Shown: piece by piece, positions 7,260-14,640 of the stretch
Layout of the letters: every line of letters begins with the position of its first letter
Numbering within the stretch: position 1 is the first letter of the stretch
Source of the DNA: QHXM01 sp032160165
GTDB taxonomy: Bacteria; Acidobacteriota; Blastocatellia; Pyrinomonadales; Pyrinomonadaceae
Reading direction: 5' to 3'
Assembly (NCBI GenBank): GCA_032160165.1
Contig: JAVHWA010000012.1
Coordinates: forward strand, 1-41,532
Length of the DNA: 41,532 bases
Notes under the pieces: model-generated
The model's input: only the letters and a program-made list of their open reading frames with translations
What the model was told of the DNA's origin: nothing
Database searches by the model: none
Translations under genes and position numbers: made by a program

Positions 7260-7550
7260 ATGGCACATAAAAAAGGGGTCGGCTCGTCGCGAAACGGACG
7301 CGACTCGAACTCACAGCGGCTGGGATTGAAGAAGTTTGGCGGCGAGCGAGTGCTGGGTGGAAACATTCTCGCCCGTCAACGAGGAACTAAATGGAAGCCG
7401 GGCAAGAACGTGGGGCGCGGGAAAGACGATACGCTTTTTGCCTTGATCGACGGCCACGTGAAGTTTGAGGACAAAGGCCGTTCCGGAAAGTTCATTAGCG
7501 TCTATCCCGAAGCCGCCTCGAGTACAGAGACATCGGCAGCTACCGTCTAG
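7260..7550 (+). CDS. rpmA: 50S ribosomal protein L27
   Basis: L27 reaches the peptidyl-transferase centre through its N-terminal tail. The 96-residue product begins MAHKKGVGSSRNGRDSNSQR and has the GGERVLGGNILARQRGTKWKPG and DDTLFALIDGHVKF segments typical of the family. The short N-terminus shows no Firmicutes-type cleaved extension. A GGAG lies six bases before the ATG. It follows rplU by 79 bp of heptamer repeat and is followed by a strong terminator. Confidence 0.96.
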   Translation: MAHKKGVGSSRNGRDSNSQRLGLKKFGGERVLGGNILARQRGTKWKPGKNVGRGKDDTLFALIDGHVKFEDKGRSGKFISVYPEAASSTETSAATV

Positions 7551-7586
7551 AGGAACCAAAAACGAACTTGCAATCCGTTCATGAGT

Positions 7587-7641
7587 GCGACGTCAGCGCC
7601 GAGTGCTTCCACTCCCTAAGCGCAGGCGTCGCTTTTCGATT
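7587..7641 (+). terminator. Rho-independent terminator after rpmA
   Basis: A long stem pairs 7587-7599 with 7620-7632 (12 of 13 positions if one G-T pair is counted). Its apical part holds a second hairpin, GAGTG/CACTC. TTTTCGATTT follows directly at 7633. This separates rplU-rpmA from obgE, so obgE probably has its own promoter or depends on readthrough. Confidence 0.7.
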
Positions 7642-7643
7642 TA

Positions 7644-7775
7644 GTGGTCAGTAGTCAGTTGTCGGTGATCAGCAAATGTAGGAAAACAACTACTCTCCGC
7701 GCCGAACACTGAACACTGAACACTGAACACTGAACACTGAACACTGAACACTGAACACCGACCACCGGCCACTAG
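7644..7775 (+). repeat. Heptamer inverted repeat H with seven perfect GAACACT copies
   Basis: The upstream arm (7646-7672) reads GTCAGTA, GTCAGTT, GTCGGTG, ATCAGCA. The downstream arm is a ten-unit array: seven perfect GAACACT copies at 7704-7752, then GAACACC, GACCACC and GGCCACT to 7773. It ends two bases before the obgE ATG. The tail units (GACCACC, GGCCACT) match the upstream arm better than the perfect copies do, which suggests recent expansion of GAACACT inside an older palindrome. Confidence 0.9.
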
Positions 7776-8819
7776 ATGTTTATTGATCGCACAAAAATTC
7801 GAATTCAGGGCGGACACGGCGGCAACGGCGTGATGGCGTTTCGCCGCGAAAAGTTCGTACCGCGCGGCGGACCGTCCGGGGGAGATGGCGGGCGCGGAGG
7901 GGATGTGTGGCTTGAGGCGGACGAGTCGCTGAATACGCTCTTGCATTTGCGCTATAACCCCGAGCATTTCGGCGAGCGAGGCCGTCATGGAGAAGGGTCG
8001 AACAGATCCGGTCGCGAAGGCAAGGACAAGGTCGTTCGCGTCCCCGTGGGCACCCAGGTTTTCGATGCCGAGCGGGGCGAGTTGCTTCGCGACTTTACGC
8101 ATAACGGAGAGCGATGGCTGGCCGCGCGAGGCGGTCGCGGAGGATTTGGAAACTCTCATTTTGCCACCTCGACCAATCGAGCGCCGCGATATCATCAGGA
8201 GGGCAGCCCAGGAGATGAGTTCGAGCTTCAACTCGAACTAAAGCTTATCGCGGACGTGGGATTGGTCGGGTTTCCGAACGCGGGCAAATCAACCCTGATC
8301 TCGACGATCTCCGCCGCCAAGCCGAAGATCGCGGATTATCCGTTCACCACTCTGGAGCCTCATCTAGGCGTGGTCGATCTTGGCGAGTATCGCACTTTCG
8401 TCATGGCGGACATCCCGGGATTGATCGAAGGCGCGCACACAGGTGCAGGTTTGGGTGATCGGTTTCTACGTCATGTTGAGAGAACACGGTTGCTTCTTCA
8501 TCTGGTGGATGTGTCGTCGCTCTCAGGTCGAGACGCGGTTAGTGATTACGAGGCGATCAATCGAGAACTCTTCGCATATGACTCTCGATTGGGGACGCGC
8601 CAGCAGATCGTGGTGGCCACAAAGATCGATGCGCTGGATGATCCTGAGAGGCTGGAGAGTTTGAAGCGCCGCGCCCTGGCGGACGATCGGCTCTTCGTAG
8701 CGATCTCTTCGGTGACGCAACAGGGCCTGAAAGAGCTGGTAAGTATGGTGGCGCGAAAGCTGGACGAGCTGCGCGAATCGGCTCAGCACGAAGACGTCGA
8801 GATAAGCGCGGCTTGCTGA
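7776..8819 (+). CDS. obgE: GTPase Obg/CgtA
   Basis: Obg is an essential GTPase that acts in late 50S assembly and stress signalling. The 347-residue product has the glycine-rich Obg fold (residues 1-158, GGHGGNGVMAFRREKFVPRGGPSGGDGG). The G domain follows, with G1 GFPNAGKST at 165-173, G3 DIPGLIEGAH near 212 and G4 ATKID near 286. No extra C-terminal OCT domain is present, so it is at the short end of the family. The ATG directly follows the heptamer array without a visible Shine-Dalgarno sequence. nadD starts six bases after its stop. Confidence 0.97.
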   Translation: MFIDRTKIRIQGGHGGNGVMAFRREKFVPRGGPSGGDGGRGGDVWLEADESLNTLLHLRYNPEHFGERGRHGEGSNRSGREGKDKVVRVPVGTQVFDAERGELLRDFTHNGERWLAARGGRGGFGNSHFATSTNRAPRYHQEGSPGDEFELQLELKLIADVGLVGFPNAGKSTLISTISAAKPKIADYPFTTLEPHLGVVDLGEYRTFVMADIPGLIEGAHTGAGLGDRFLRHVERTRLLLHLVDVSSLSGRDAVSDYEAINRELFAYDSRLGTRQQIVVATKIDALDDPERLESLKRRALADDRLFVAISSVTQQGLKELVSMVARKLDELRESAQHEDVEISAAC

Positions 8820-8825
8820 TCCAAG

Positions 8826-9506
8826 ATGGAGAGACCCACGCGGATAGGGCTTTACGGCGGGACATTTGACCCCGTGCATGTCGGCCATGTAGCCGTGGCC
8901 AGCGGCCTCTCAACGATATTTGAGCTCGACGACGTTCTTTTCATTCCGGCTTACGTAGCGCCGCATAAGCGAGAGTCGCGTGTGACCCCCGCCCTGCATC
9001 GCTATGCGATGCTCGCGCTTGCGACGCAATATGAAAGTGCGTTGCGCGTTTCGTTGATCGAACTAAACGCGCCGGAGAGGCCTTATACGGTGGATACGCT
9101 CTCGCGCATGCGCGACACTTTGGGCAAAGCCGCCGAACTGTTCTTTATCATGGGAGCTGATTCTTGGAGCGAAATCACTTCCTGGCGCGACTCAGAGCGC
9201 GTGCTCGAGTTGTCGAATCACATCGTTGTCACGCGCCCGGGCTATGACTGGGACACGGACCACGTCGCGCCGGCCATACGCCAAAGAGTGGTTGATCTCC
9301 GCGGACATGACGAAGCGCAGGCCAGGCATGAAATTGGACGAAACGAAGGACCACGGATTTATCTAACAGACGCAGTAAATCTTGATATCTCGGCGACAGC
9401 GATTCGACAGGCTGTTCGGGAAGGGCGCGATGCCGAATGGCGCTCGCTCGTGACCGCGCCGGTCGCCGATTACATAGAGAAATACCAACTCTACGGAGAG
9501 GCATGA
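8826..9506 (+). CDS. nadD: Nicotinate-nucleotide adenylyltransferase
   Basis: NadD joins ATP and nicotinate mononucleotide to make deamido-NAD in NAD synthesis. The 226-residue product has the nucleotidyltransferase GxFDPxHxGH motif (GLYGGTFDPVHVGH), the substrate loop FIPAYVAPHKRE, FIMGADSWSEITSW, and the C-terminal ISATAIR (ISxTxxR) motif. Length is normal. It begins six bases after obgE, and its TGA overlaps the rsfS start, so obgE-nadD-rsfS is a tight operon, a common bacterial order. Confidence 0.96.
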   Translation: MERPTRIGLYGGTFDPVHVGHVAVASGLSTIFELDDVLFIPAYVAPHKRESRVTPALHRYAMLALATQYESALRVSLIELNAPERPYTVDTLSRMRDTLGKAAELFFIMGADSWSEITSWRDSERVLELSNHIVVTRPGYDWDTDHVAPAIRQRVVDLRGHDEAQARHEIGRNEGPRIYLTDAVNLDISATAIRQAVREGRDAEWRSLVTAPVADYIEKYQLYGEA

Positions 9507-10000
9507 AAGAGAATACTTCAATTAAGGAACAGATATTGAACCCCGAGCAAAGCCTGAAGTCTGCCCCGATAAGTACGCGGGCTGAACTGAGTCGGAGCGA
9601 TGCTGAATCGTGCGAACAAGCGCTGGACGATCGAATCTGTACGGCACTGCGCGCTGCCAGCGACAAGAAGGCCGGGGACCTGGTGGTGCTCGACCTCCGA
9701 GATGTTGCTACTTTCACCGATTATTTTCTCATCAGCAGCGGGACGAACCTTCGGCAGGTCCAGGCTATCGCCGACGAAGTTGTCACACGATTGAAGACTC
9801 AGGATACCCGAGCAGCGCGTGTCGAGGGTTACAAGTCGGCGGAATGGGTGTTGGTCGATTACGGCGATTTCATCGTTCACGTTTTCGAAGAGAAGGCGCG
9901 ACGGTTCTATGACCTGGAGCGGTTATGGCGTGAAGCAAAACCCGTCGCCTTGCCGGCTGACGTGATGGGGAATGACAGTTCTTTGAGTAGTCAATCGTGA
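9503..10000 (+). CDS. rsfS: Ribosomal silencing factor RsfS with N-terminal extension
   Basis: RsfS binds L14 and blocks subunit joining under starvation. The ATG at 9503 overlaps the nadD stop as ATGA. The RsfS/DUF143 domain spans about residues 50-150, with DLVVLDLRDVATFTDYFLI, SGTNLRQVQAIAD, GYKSAEWVLVDYGDFIVHVF and the typical YDLERLW. The first 45 or so residues are a hydrophilic extension not usual in the family (165 residues in all, against about 105-130). No internal in-frame ATG supports a shorter start. The stop overlaps the next gene's GTG. Confidence 0.94.
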   Translation: MKENTSIKEQILNPEQSLKSAPISTRAELSRSDAESCEQALDDRICTALRAASDKKAGDLVVLDLRDVATFTDYFLISSGTNLRQVQAIADEVVTRLKTQDTRAARVEGYKSAEWVLVDYGDFIVHVFEEKARRFYDLERLWREAKPVALPADVMGNDSSLSSQS

Positions 10001-10923
10001 TCGAGCTGGTTGCGCTGTCGGATGGGATGCGCGAGGTAGTACGACTCGCGGAGCGAGTAGCTGCGACCGATGCGAACGTGCTGATCACCGGAGAATCCGG
10101 CTCGGGCAAGGACGCGCTTGCGGCTTTCATTCACTCGCGTTCGCCCAGGAGCGACGCCGCTCTGGTGAAAATAGACTGCGCAGCGCTTCCCAGCGAATTG
10201 CTTGAAGCAGAGCTCTTCGGCTATGAGCGCGGCGCATTCACCGGCGCCACGGACGCGCGTCCGGGAAGGCTTGAGGCTGCCAACAAGGGAACGCTGGTGC
10301 TTGATGAGGTGGCGCACCTGTCGGTTGATGCCCAGGCGAAACTCCTTCGCATGATTGAGGAGCGAGAGTTTGAGAGACTTGGAGGCCGAAAGACAATCAA
10401 GGTTGATGCTAGGCTGATGGCCCTCACCAACGTTGATCTGGATGATGCCGTCAGGCGCCGAGCATTTCGAGAAGATCTTTACTATCGCCTCAACGTAATG
10501 CGTCTCCACGTGCCGCCCTTGCGCGAGCGGCGTGAGGACACGGAAAAGCTTGTGCGCAGCCTTTTGAAAACATACGCGGCAAAACACGGTCGGCATGTAA
10601 CTGGCATCAAGGCGGACGCGCTGGCGATCCTTGCCGCCTATGACTTCCCGGGCAATGTGCGCGAGCTGGCGAATACGATAGAACGAGCCGTCATCGTGGC
10701 GAAGGAGAACCGGCTGGCGACAGCAGACCTGCCCGAGGGTTTGCGCGCCTCGGTTGATGCGAAGCAGGGAAAGCAACAGCGACGTACGCTCGCCGAGCTG
10801 GAAAGCGATTATGTCCGCCAGACGCTTGACGTAGCACGAGGCAACAAGTCAGAAGCCGCACGCATGCTGGGTATCAGTCGAAAGAACCTTTACGAGCGGC
10901 TGGCGCGAGATAGAAAGGCATGA
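9997..10923 (+). CDS. Sigma-54 interacting AAA+ transcriptional activator lacking a receiver domain
   Basis: This is a bacterial enhancer-binding protein that would remodel sigma-54 RNA polymerase. The 308 residues consist almost wholly of the AAA+ domain plus a Fis-type helix-turn-helix. Seen are Walker A GESGSGKD (32-39), the sigma-54 contact loop GAFTGA (79-84), Walker B GTLVLDEV, and the FREDLYYRLNV and DFPGNVRELANTIERAV segments. The C-terminal helix-turn-helix contains NKSEAARMLGISRKNLYERL. There is no N-terminal receiver, PAS or GAF domain, so its activity must be controlled by another protein or by expression. The start is a GTG overlapping the rsfS stop, implying cotranscription. Walker A has Asp where Glu is commoner. 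Confidence 0.93.
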   Translation: MIELVALSDGMREVVRLAERVAATDANVLITGESGSGKDALAAFIHSRSPRSDAALVKIDCAALPSELLEAELFGYERGAFTGATDARPGRLEAANKGTLVLDEVAHLSVDAQAKLLRMIEEREFERLGGRKTIKVDARLMALTNVDLDDAVRRRAFREDLYYRLNVMRLHVPPLRERREDTEKLVRSLLKTYAAKHGRHVTGIKADALAILAAYDFPGNVRELANTIERAVIVAKENRLATADLPEGLRASVDAKQGKQQRRTLAELESDYVRQTLDVARGNKSEAARMLGISRKNLYERLARDRKA

Positions 10924-10999
10924 CCGACCCAGTAATGATGGACGAACGACCGACAACCAGCAGATGTGCAGCCGTCGGTCAATGCGGACTTTCGAATAG

Positions 11000-11461
11000 A
11001 TGCACCTGCGATTCATATGGGTTGGCAAGACAAAGAACGATCATCTGCGCGGGCTGGTCGATGATTATCTCACCAGGCTGAGGCGGTTTGTACGGTGCGA
11101 AATCACGGAATTACGCGAAAGCAAGGCGCGCGGGGCAGTGGAAGGCATCGAAGAGGAGAGCAAGCGCATCATAGGCGCGCTCCGTCCGAGTGGAACGGTC
11201 GTCTTACTCGATATTGAAGGTCGCCAGTGGAGTTCACCTGCGCTCGCCGGCCAGATCGGGAAGTGGCAACAGAGCGGAACGAAAGAAGTGACCTTCGTTC
11301 TCGGTGGGCACAACGGGGTCTCAATTGAAGTGGCCTCTCGGGCGGACATGCGGTGGTCGCTATCGCGCCTGACACTGACGCACGAGATGGCGAGGGTCGT
11401 CGTCACCGAACAGCTATACAGGGCATACACGATTATTCATGGGCTGCCATATCAAAAATAG
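11000..11461 (+). CDS. rlmH: 23S rRNA (pseudouridine1915-N3)-methyltransferase RlmH
   Basis: RlmH methylates pseudouridine 1915 in helix 69 of 23S rRNA on assembled 70S ribosomes, using SAM bound in a SPOUT knot. The 153-residue product starts MHLRFIWVGKTK. It has GTVVLLDIEGRQWSSPALA, the cofactor segment VTFVLGGHNGVS, LTLTHEMARVVVTEQLYRAY, and a C-terminal GLPYQK close to the usual LPYHK. Length is normal. The 76-bp gap upstream contains GACCGAC (10948) and GTCGGTC (10974), a perfect 7-bp stem. It often neighbours rsfS and obgE, as here. Confidence 0.95.
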   Translation: MHLRFIWVGKTKNDHLRGLVDDYLTRLRRFVRCEITELRESKARGAVEGIEEESKRIIGALRPSGTVVLLDIEGRQWSSPALAGQIGKWQQSGTKEVTFVLGGHNGVSIEVASRADMRWSLSRLTLTHEMARVVVTEQLYRAYTIIHGLPYQK

Positions 11462-11541
11462 GGATGAAGAACGAATCGAACGCGTAATTCAGCTCATCTC
11501 TTCGCTTTTAGAATTCAGGCCCGAGAGGGGATAACGAGAAA

Positions 11542-11910
11542 ATGGACAAACGCAAAGTAAAAGTTTACAGAGATCGATTGCTGGGAAGACGCGAGGGCCT
11601 GGTTGGACAGGTCATGGAAGCCGAACAGTATAGCCGCGAGCGTGATTCCGAAGCCACTCAGGACCCCGCGGACATGGCTGCCAATGCCTACACCAAGGAA
11701 TTGCTGTTTTCCATGTCGGCCAACGACCGTCGCCTGCTGGAGCTGATTGATGACGCGCTTGTGCGAATGGAAGCTGGTGAATACGGCGAGTGCATCCACT
11801 GCGGCGCCTCTATGCAGGAGAAGCGGCTGGAGGCCGTTCCCTGGGCGCGCCATTGCATCCGATGCCAGGATTTGCAGGAGCGGGGGCTCTTGAATCAGGA
11901 CGAGGAATAG
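11542..11910 (+). CDS. DksA/TraR-family zinc-finger protein
   Basis: Members of this family bind the RNA polymerase secondary channel and modulate ppGpp-dependent transcription. The 122-residue product has an N-terminal coiled-coil half with an Asp-Pro-Ala-Asp-Met-Ala segment (residues 41-46) at the tip. The C-terminal four-cysteine zinc finger has C84, C87, C105 and C108 (CIHCG...CIRCQ). It is shorter than E. coli DksA (151) and closer to the general TraR/DksA C4-type group, so a true DksA role is likely but not certain. A rho-independent terminator follows. Confidence 0.88.
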   Translation: MDKRKVKVYRDRLLGRREGLVGQVMEAEQYSRERDSEATQDPADMAANAYTKELLFSMSANDRRLLELIDDALVRMEAGEYGECIHCGASMQEKRLEAVPWARHCIRCQDLQERGLLNQDEE

Positions 11911-11934
11911 GACTCAACTCAGCGCTACAATATG

Positions 11935-11984
11935 ACCGCCCTACGCCGTGCACCGCTGCATGTCGTAAGGCGGTTTTTGATTTT
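11935..11984 (+). terminator. Rho-independent terminator after the DksA-like gene
   Basis: ACCGCCCTACG (11935-11945) pairs with CGTAAGGCGGT (11964-11974) at 10 of 11 positions, or all 11 with a wobble pair. TTTTTGATTTT follows. It lies 24 bp after the stop codon and separates this gene from comF. Confidence 0.8.
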
Positions 11985-12002
11985 CGAGTATCCTTCCCCT
12001 CG

Positions 12003-12755
12003 ATGGTAATGTCGCTTCTCGCCAGAGCAAGCTCAATCTACGACGCAGCGCTCACGCTAATCTATCCGCAAGCGTGCTCGGTGTGCGGGTCGAGCGTTGA
12101 GCATCGTGCTGATGGAGTGGCATGTGCGACGTGCTGGGACGAGACTCGAATCTTTGATCGAGACGAGTTGATGTGTTGGAAGTGTGGAACGCACGCGCCC
12201 GGAAAAGTACCTGATGAGAAGCGGCACACAGTTCGTTGCCATCGTTGCGACTCTGAATATTTCACGGCTGCGAGGGCTTGCGGCGCATACGAAGGCGCTT
12301 TGCGCGCGAGTGTGCTGTCACTGAAAAGCAAACCGTATGTCCCGACCAGACTCGCTCAATTGATATTTGAGACACAGCAGCTTGAGCCATTAAGCACGGC
12401 TACACGAATAATGCCGGTCCCTCTTCATTCAGACCGACTGCGTGAGCGCGGCTTCAACCAGGCGGCGATCCTCGGGCGAGCGCTCGCGGGGTTAGCCGAC
12501 TTGCCTCTAGATGAGTCAAGTCTGGTCCGCACGGCGCATACCGAGAGGCACCGCGCCGGAATGGATGCACGCGGACGTAGAGAGAGCGTGGAGAAAGCGT
12601 TCGAGGTTCGTCATCCACGAATGGTCCAGACGGAGCGCATTCTGCTTATCGATGACGTGTTCACCTCAGGCGCGACGGTATCGGCGTGCGCCAACGTTCT
12701 GATCGCGGCGGGAGCGGAATCCGTCTATGTTCTAACCATCGCGCGTACGATTTGA
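12003..12755 (+). CDS. comF: ComF family phosphoribosyltransferase-like protein
   Basis: ComF proteins help take up transforming DNA and join an N-terminal zinc ribbon to a PRTase-like domain. The ATG at 12003 (or 12009) is chosen because the longer open frame, from 11790, runs through the DksA gene and the terminator. The product, about 250 residues, has two cysteine clusters (CSVCG...CATC and CWKCG...CHRC). The central segment is IMPVPLHSDRLRERGFNQA, and the PRPP loop is ERILLIDDVFTSGATV near the C-terminus. No other competence gene is in the window, so a role in transformation is an inference from the family. Confidence 0.9.
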   Translation: MVMSLLARASSIYDAALTLIYPQACSVCGSSVEHRADGVACATCWDETRIFDRDELMCWKCGTHAPGKVPDEKRHTVRCHRCDSEYFTAARACGAYEGALRASVLSLKSKPYVPTRLAQLIFETQQLEPLSTATRIMPVPLHSDRLRERGFNQAAILGRALAGLADLPLDESSLVRTAHTERHRAGMDARGRRESVEKAFEVRHPRMVQTERILLIDDVFTSGATVSACANVLIAAGAESVYVLTIARTI

Positions 12756-12869
12756 TGACGGGTGTCATTTGTTAGGGTTCGCATTGGAAGTGAACACGTC
12801 AACCAAAAAAACAAAACTGTCGTGGTGATTCTCTTACACACACTCGCGCCTTGTTACCCTACCCGAAGG

Positions 12870-13640
12870 TTAGTGAATGACTATGCCAAAGCCGAACGTG
12901 AACGTATCTGCGCGTGCTCCAGTGTAGCTGAACGAGAAGGTTGGCGTTGGCGGCACGGCCGTTAGGGAAAGACTCCGATCGCCGGCAAACACAGGGTTAT
13001 AGTCGAGCTCGAAAAGGCGCAGGTCGATCTTTCTGCCGACGCGAATGTCTATACCGCCGCCAAGTTTCATGGCGAAGTTGTTGAGCGTGTCAGTAGTTGT
13101 GAAATTATTAAAATTGTCGGTCGAAGTGTTCTTCTGCTCAACCCTCTGATGAGCGATGCCAACGAGGGCGTGCACGAAAGGTTTGAAGCGCGCCGTGCGA
13201 CTATTGTTCTTGATTTGCACGCCTGCCAGAAAGTTGTAGATTCTCTCGCGGCTGGCTTCGGTATCTGTTCGAATCGGCGGGCCGGTGAAAGTGTCAACGA
13301 ATGTTTCGTTTCTGAAATGGCCTGTCACGTCGGCTTTGATTCCCACGTACCGCGTGAAGTTATGGGTCACCGAAGCGTCAAAGCCGTTGTAACCGCGGCG
13401 CTCGCAGTGGAACCTTTGGAAGTTCGCGCCTAAGAACAAGTCCCGCGCTATAGTTGTACAAGGCTCGTAGGTGTTTGAAATAGCGCCCAGTGAAAGGGTT
13501 GCCGTGCGGACGTTTGAATCAACGCCAGCCAGCGAATAGCCGGCATAAAACTCCGTCTTGTTGTAATCGCTTGAGCTTTGCGCAGCGATTATGCTTGAGC
13601 AAACCAGGACGCATGACGCGACAAATACCAGTCTCTTCAT
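12870..13640 (-). CDS. Outer-membrane beta-barrel protein
   Basis: The 256-residue product has a clear signal peptide (MKRLVFVASCVLVCSSIIA, cleavage likely near AAQ). Alternating hydrophobic and aromatic strands follow: TEFYAGYSLAG, YVGIKADVTGHF, IYNFLAGVQIK, FAMKLGGGIDIRVG, IDLRLFELDYNPVF. It ends with an aromatic/hydrophobic beta-strand (TFGFGIVIH). This fits the small 8-strand OmpA-like or porin-like barrels common in Acidobacteriota, but the substrate is unknown. AAGGAG lies seven bases before the start. It is downstream of the MerR gene on the same strand with a 100-bp gap, so it could be in the same transcript. Confidence 0.85.
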   Translation of the reverse strand: MKRLVFVASCVLVCSSIIAAQSSSDYNKTEFYAGYSLAGVDSNVRTATLSLGAISNTYEPCTTIARDLFLGANFQRFHCERRGYNGFDASVTHNFTRYVGIKADVTGHFRNETFVDTFTGPPIRTDTEASRERIYNFLAGVQIKNNSRTARFKPFVHALVGIAHQRVEQKNTSTDNFNNFTTTDTLNNFAMKLGGGIDIRVGRKIDLRLFELDYNPVFAGDRSLSLTAVPPTPTFSFSYTGARADTFTFGFGIVIH

Positions 13641-13740
13641 TAAAGGTCTCCTTTGCCTGACTTCGGGTTGTCGATTCTAATGTCAGCGCCTTGAAAAAGC
13701 CATCGCGATGGGAGTGAGTAAGAAGAAACGTTCACCAGGA

Positions 13741-14502
13741 TCAATTCTCGCTGGAGCGCGCGGCCACGGTTTTGGCTATGAACGAACCGGCTCCCTCGCT
13801 GAAAGGCTTTTGGAACGTCGAAGGCCAATTGGACTGGTCCGCGTAGAGCTTTCGCAGGTTTTCAAGTATGCCGGGATCTCCTGCGGTGAATTCCTCGATC
13901 AATTTGTTCCAACGTTCAGCGAGCCGCTGTGCGCGCTCGCTCGAAGGTTCGACACCTTCGTTGATGGCCGCCTCGACATCTTTGAGAAGGACTGACCACT
14001 CCTGCTGTCCCCGGTCCAGAACTTCAGGCGTGCCACGCCGTCCCAGATCGGCGAGCTGTTCCTCAGTGTAATATTTCTTTACCCATTCCATATCGTTCTG
14101 CATATTAATCACCTCAATTACATGTTTGAAGACGTCCCAGTCTGTCTCTCCATCGGACGCGATCATCGTTTCTGCCTGCGTGATTGCCTTGATCGCCAGT
14201 TCCAGCCGGTCGCGTTGTGCTTCTATCACGGTGCGTTGCAGGCGAAGCGTGTGCGCAAGATCGAGAGTGTCACGATCAAGCATGTCCTTGATCTGCTTCA
14301 GAGAAAAGCCGATGAACTTCAATGTCACGATCTGTTGCAACCGGGCGAGGTCGCGTTCGGCATAAAGCCGGTGTCCCGCCCCAGTCACACGCGTCGGCTT
14401 CAATAATCCAAGTCGGTCGTAGTGATGCAGCGTACGAACAGTCACCCGTGCGCGCTCAGCGAATTCACTGGTCTGATAGAGAACCTCGGCCCCGGTTTTC
14501 AC
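13741..14502 (-). CDS. MerR-family regulator with TipAS-type effector domain
   Basis: TipA-like MerR proteins activate transcription when their C-terminal domain binds a drug or metabolite. The 253-residue product begins at a GTG preceded by AAGGAGG seven bases upstream. The N-terminal winged helix has VRTLHHYDRLGLLKPTR and GHRLYAERDLARLQQI, a dimerisation coiled coil lies at about residues 75-120, and a TipAS domain (MEWVKKYYTEEQLADLGRRG) follows. The promoter with its operator lies just upstream and suggests autoregulation. The ligand is unknown. The downstream barrel protein and the divergent iminopeptidase are possible targets. Confidence 0.92.
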   Translation of the reverse strand: MKTGAEVLYQTSEFAERARVTVRTLHHYDRLGLLKPTRVTGAGHRLYAERDLARLQQIVTLKFIGFSLKQIKDMLDRDTLDLAHTLRLQRTVIEAQRDRLELAIKAITQAETMIASDGETDWDVFKHVIEVINMQNDMEWVKKYYTEEQLADLGRRGTPEVLDRGQQEWSVLLKDVEAAINEGVEPSSERAQRLAERWNKLIEEFTAGDPGILENLRKLYADQSNWPSTFQKPFSEGAGSFIAKTVAARSSEN

Positions 14503-14523
14503 GATCCAGCCTCCTTGAGTAGC

Positions 14524-14554
14524 ATCCTAAGGTCTGACGTAACGTCAGACGCAA
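14524..14554 (-). promoter_or_regulatory. MerR-type operator and promoter with 19-bp spacer
   Basis: GTCTGACGTAACGTCAGAC (14532-14550) is a perfect 9-bp inverted repeat around one central base. On the minus strand it lies between a -35 TTGCGT (14554-14549) and a -10 TAGGAT (14529-14524), with a spacer of exactly 19 bp. The long spacer with a dyad inside is the hallmark of MerR-regulated promoters. It sits 22 bp before the regulator's start codon. Confidence 0.88.
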
Positions 14555-14640
14555 GCGATTCTTTCAGAAATTCTTTCTACAGCATCGGCGGTGGCTGAAC
14601 CTCTAGCCTCTCAGCGCCGACCTCAAGTATGATGCGTCCC

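Noticed and set aside
7704..7773. Possible CRISPR array from the regular repeats
   Set aside because: The units are 7 bp with no spacers; it is a simple tandem array and one arm of an inverted repeat.
11790..12002. Upstream extension of the comF frame
   Set aside because: It overlaps the DksA-like gene and crosses a terminator; the family N-terminus begins after 12003.
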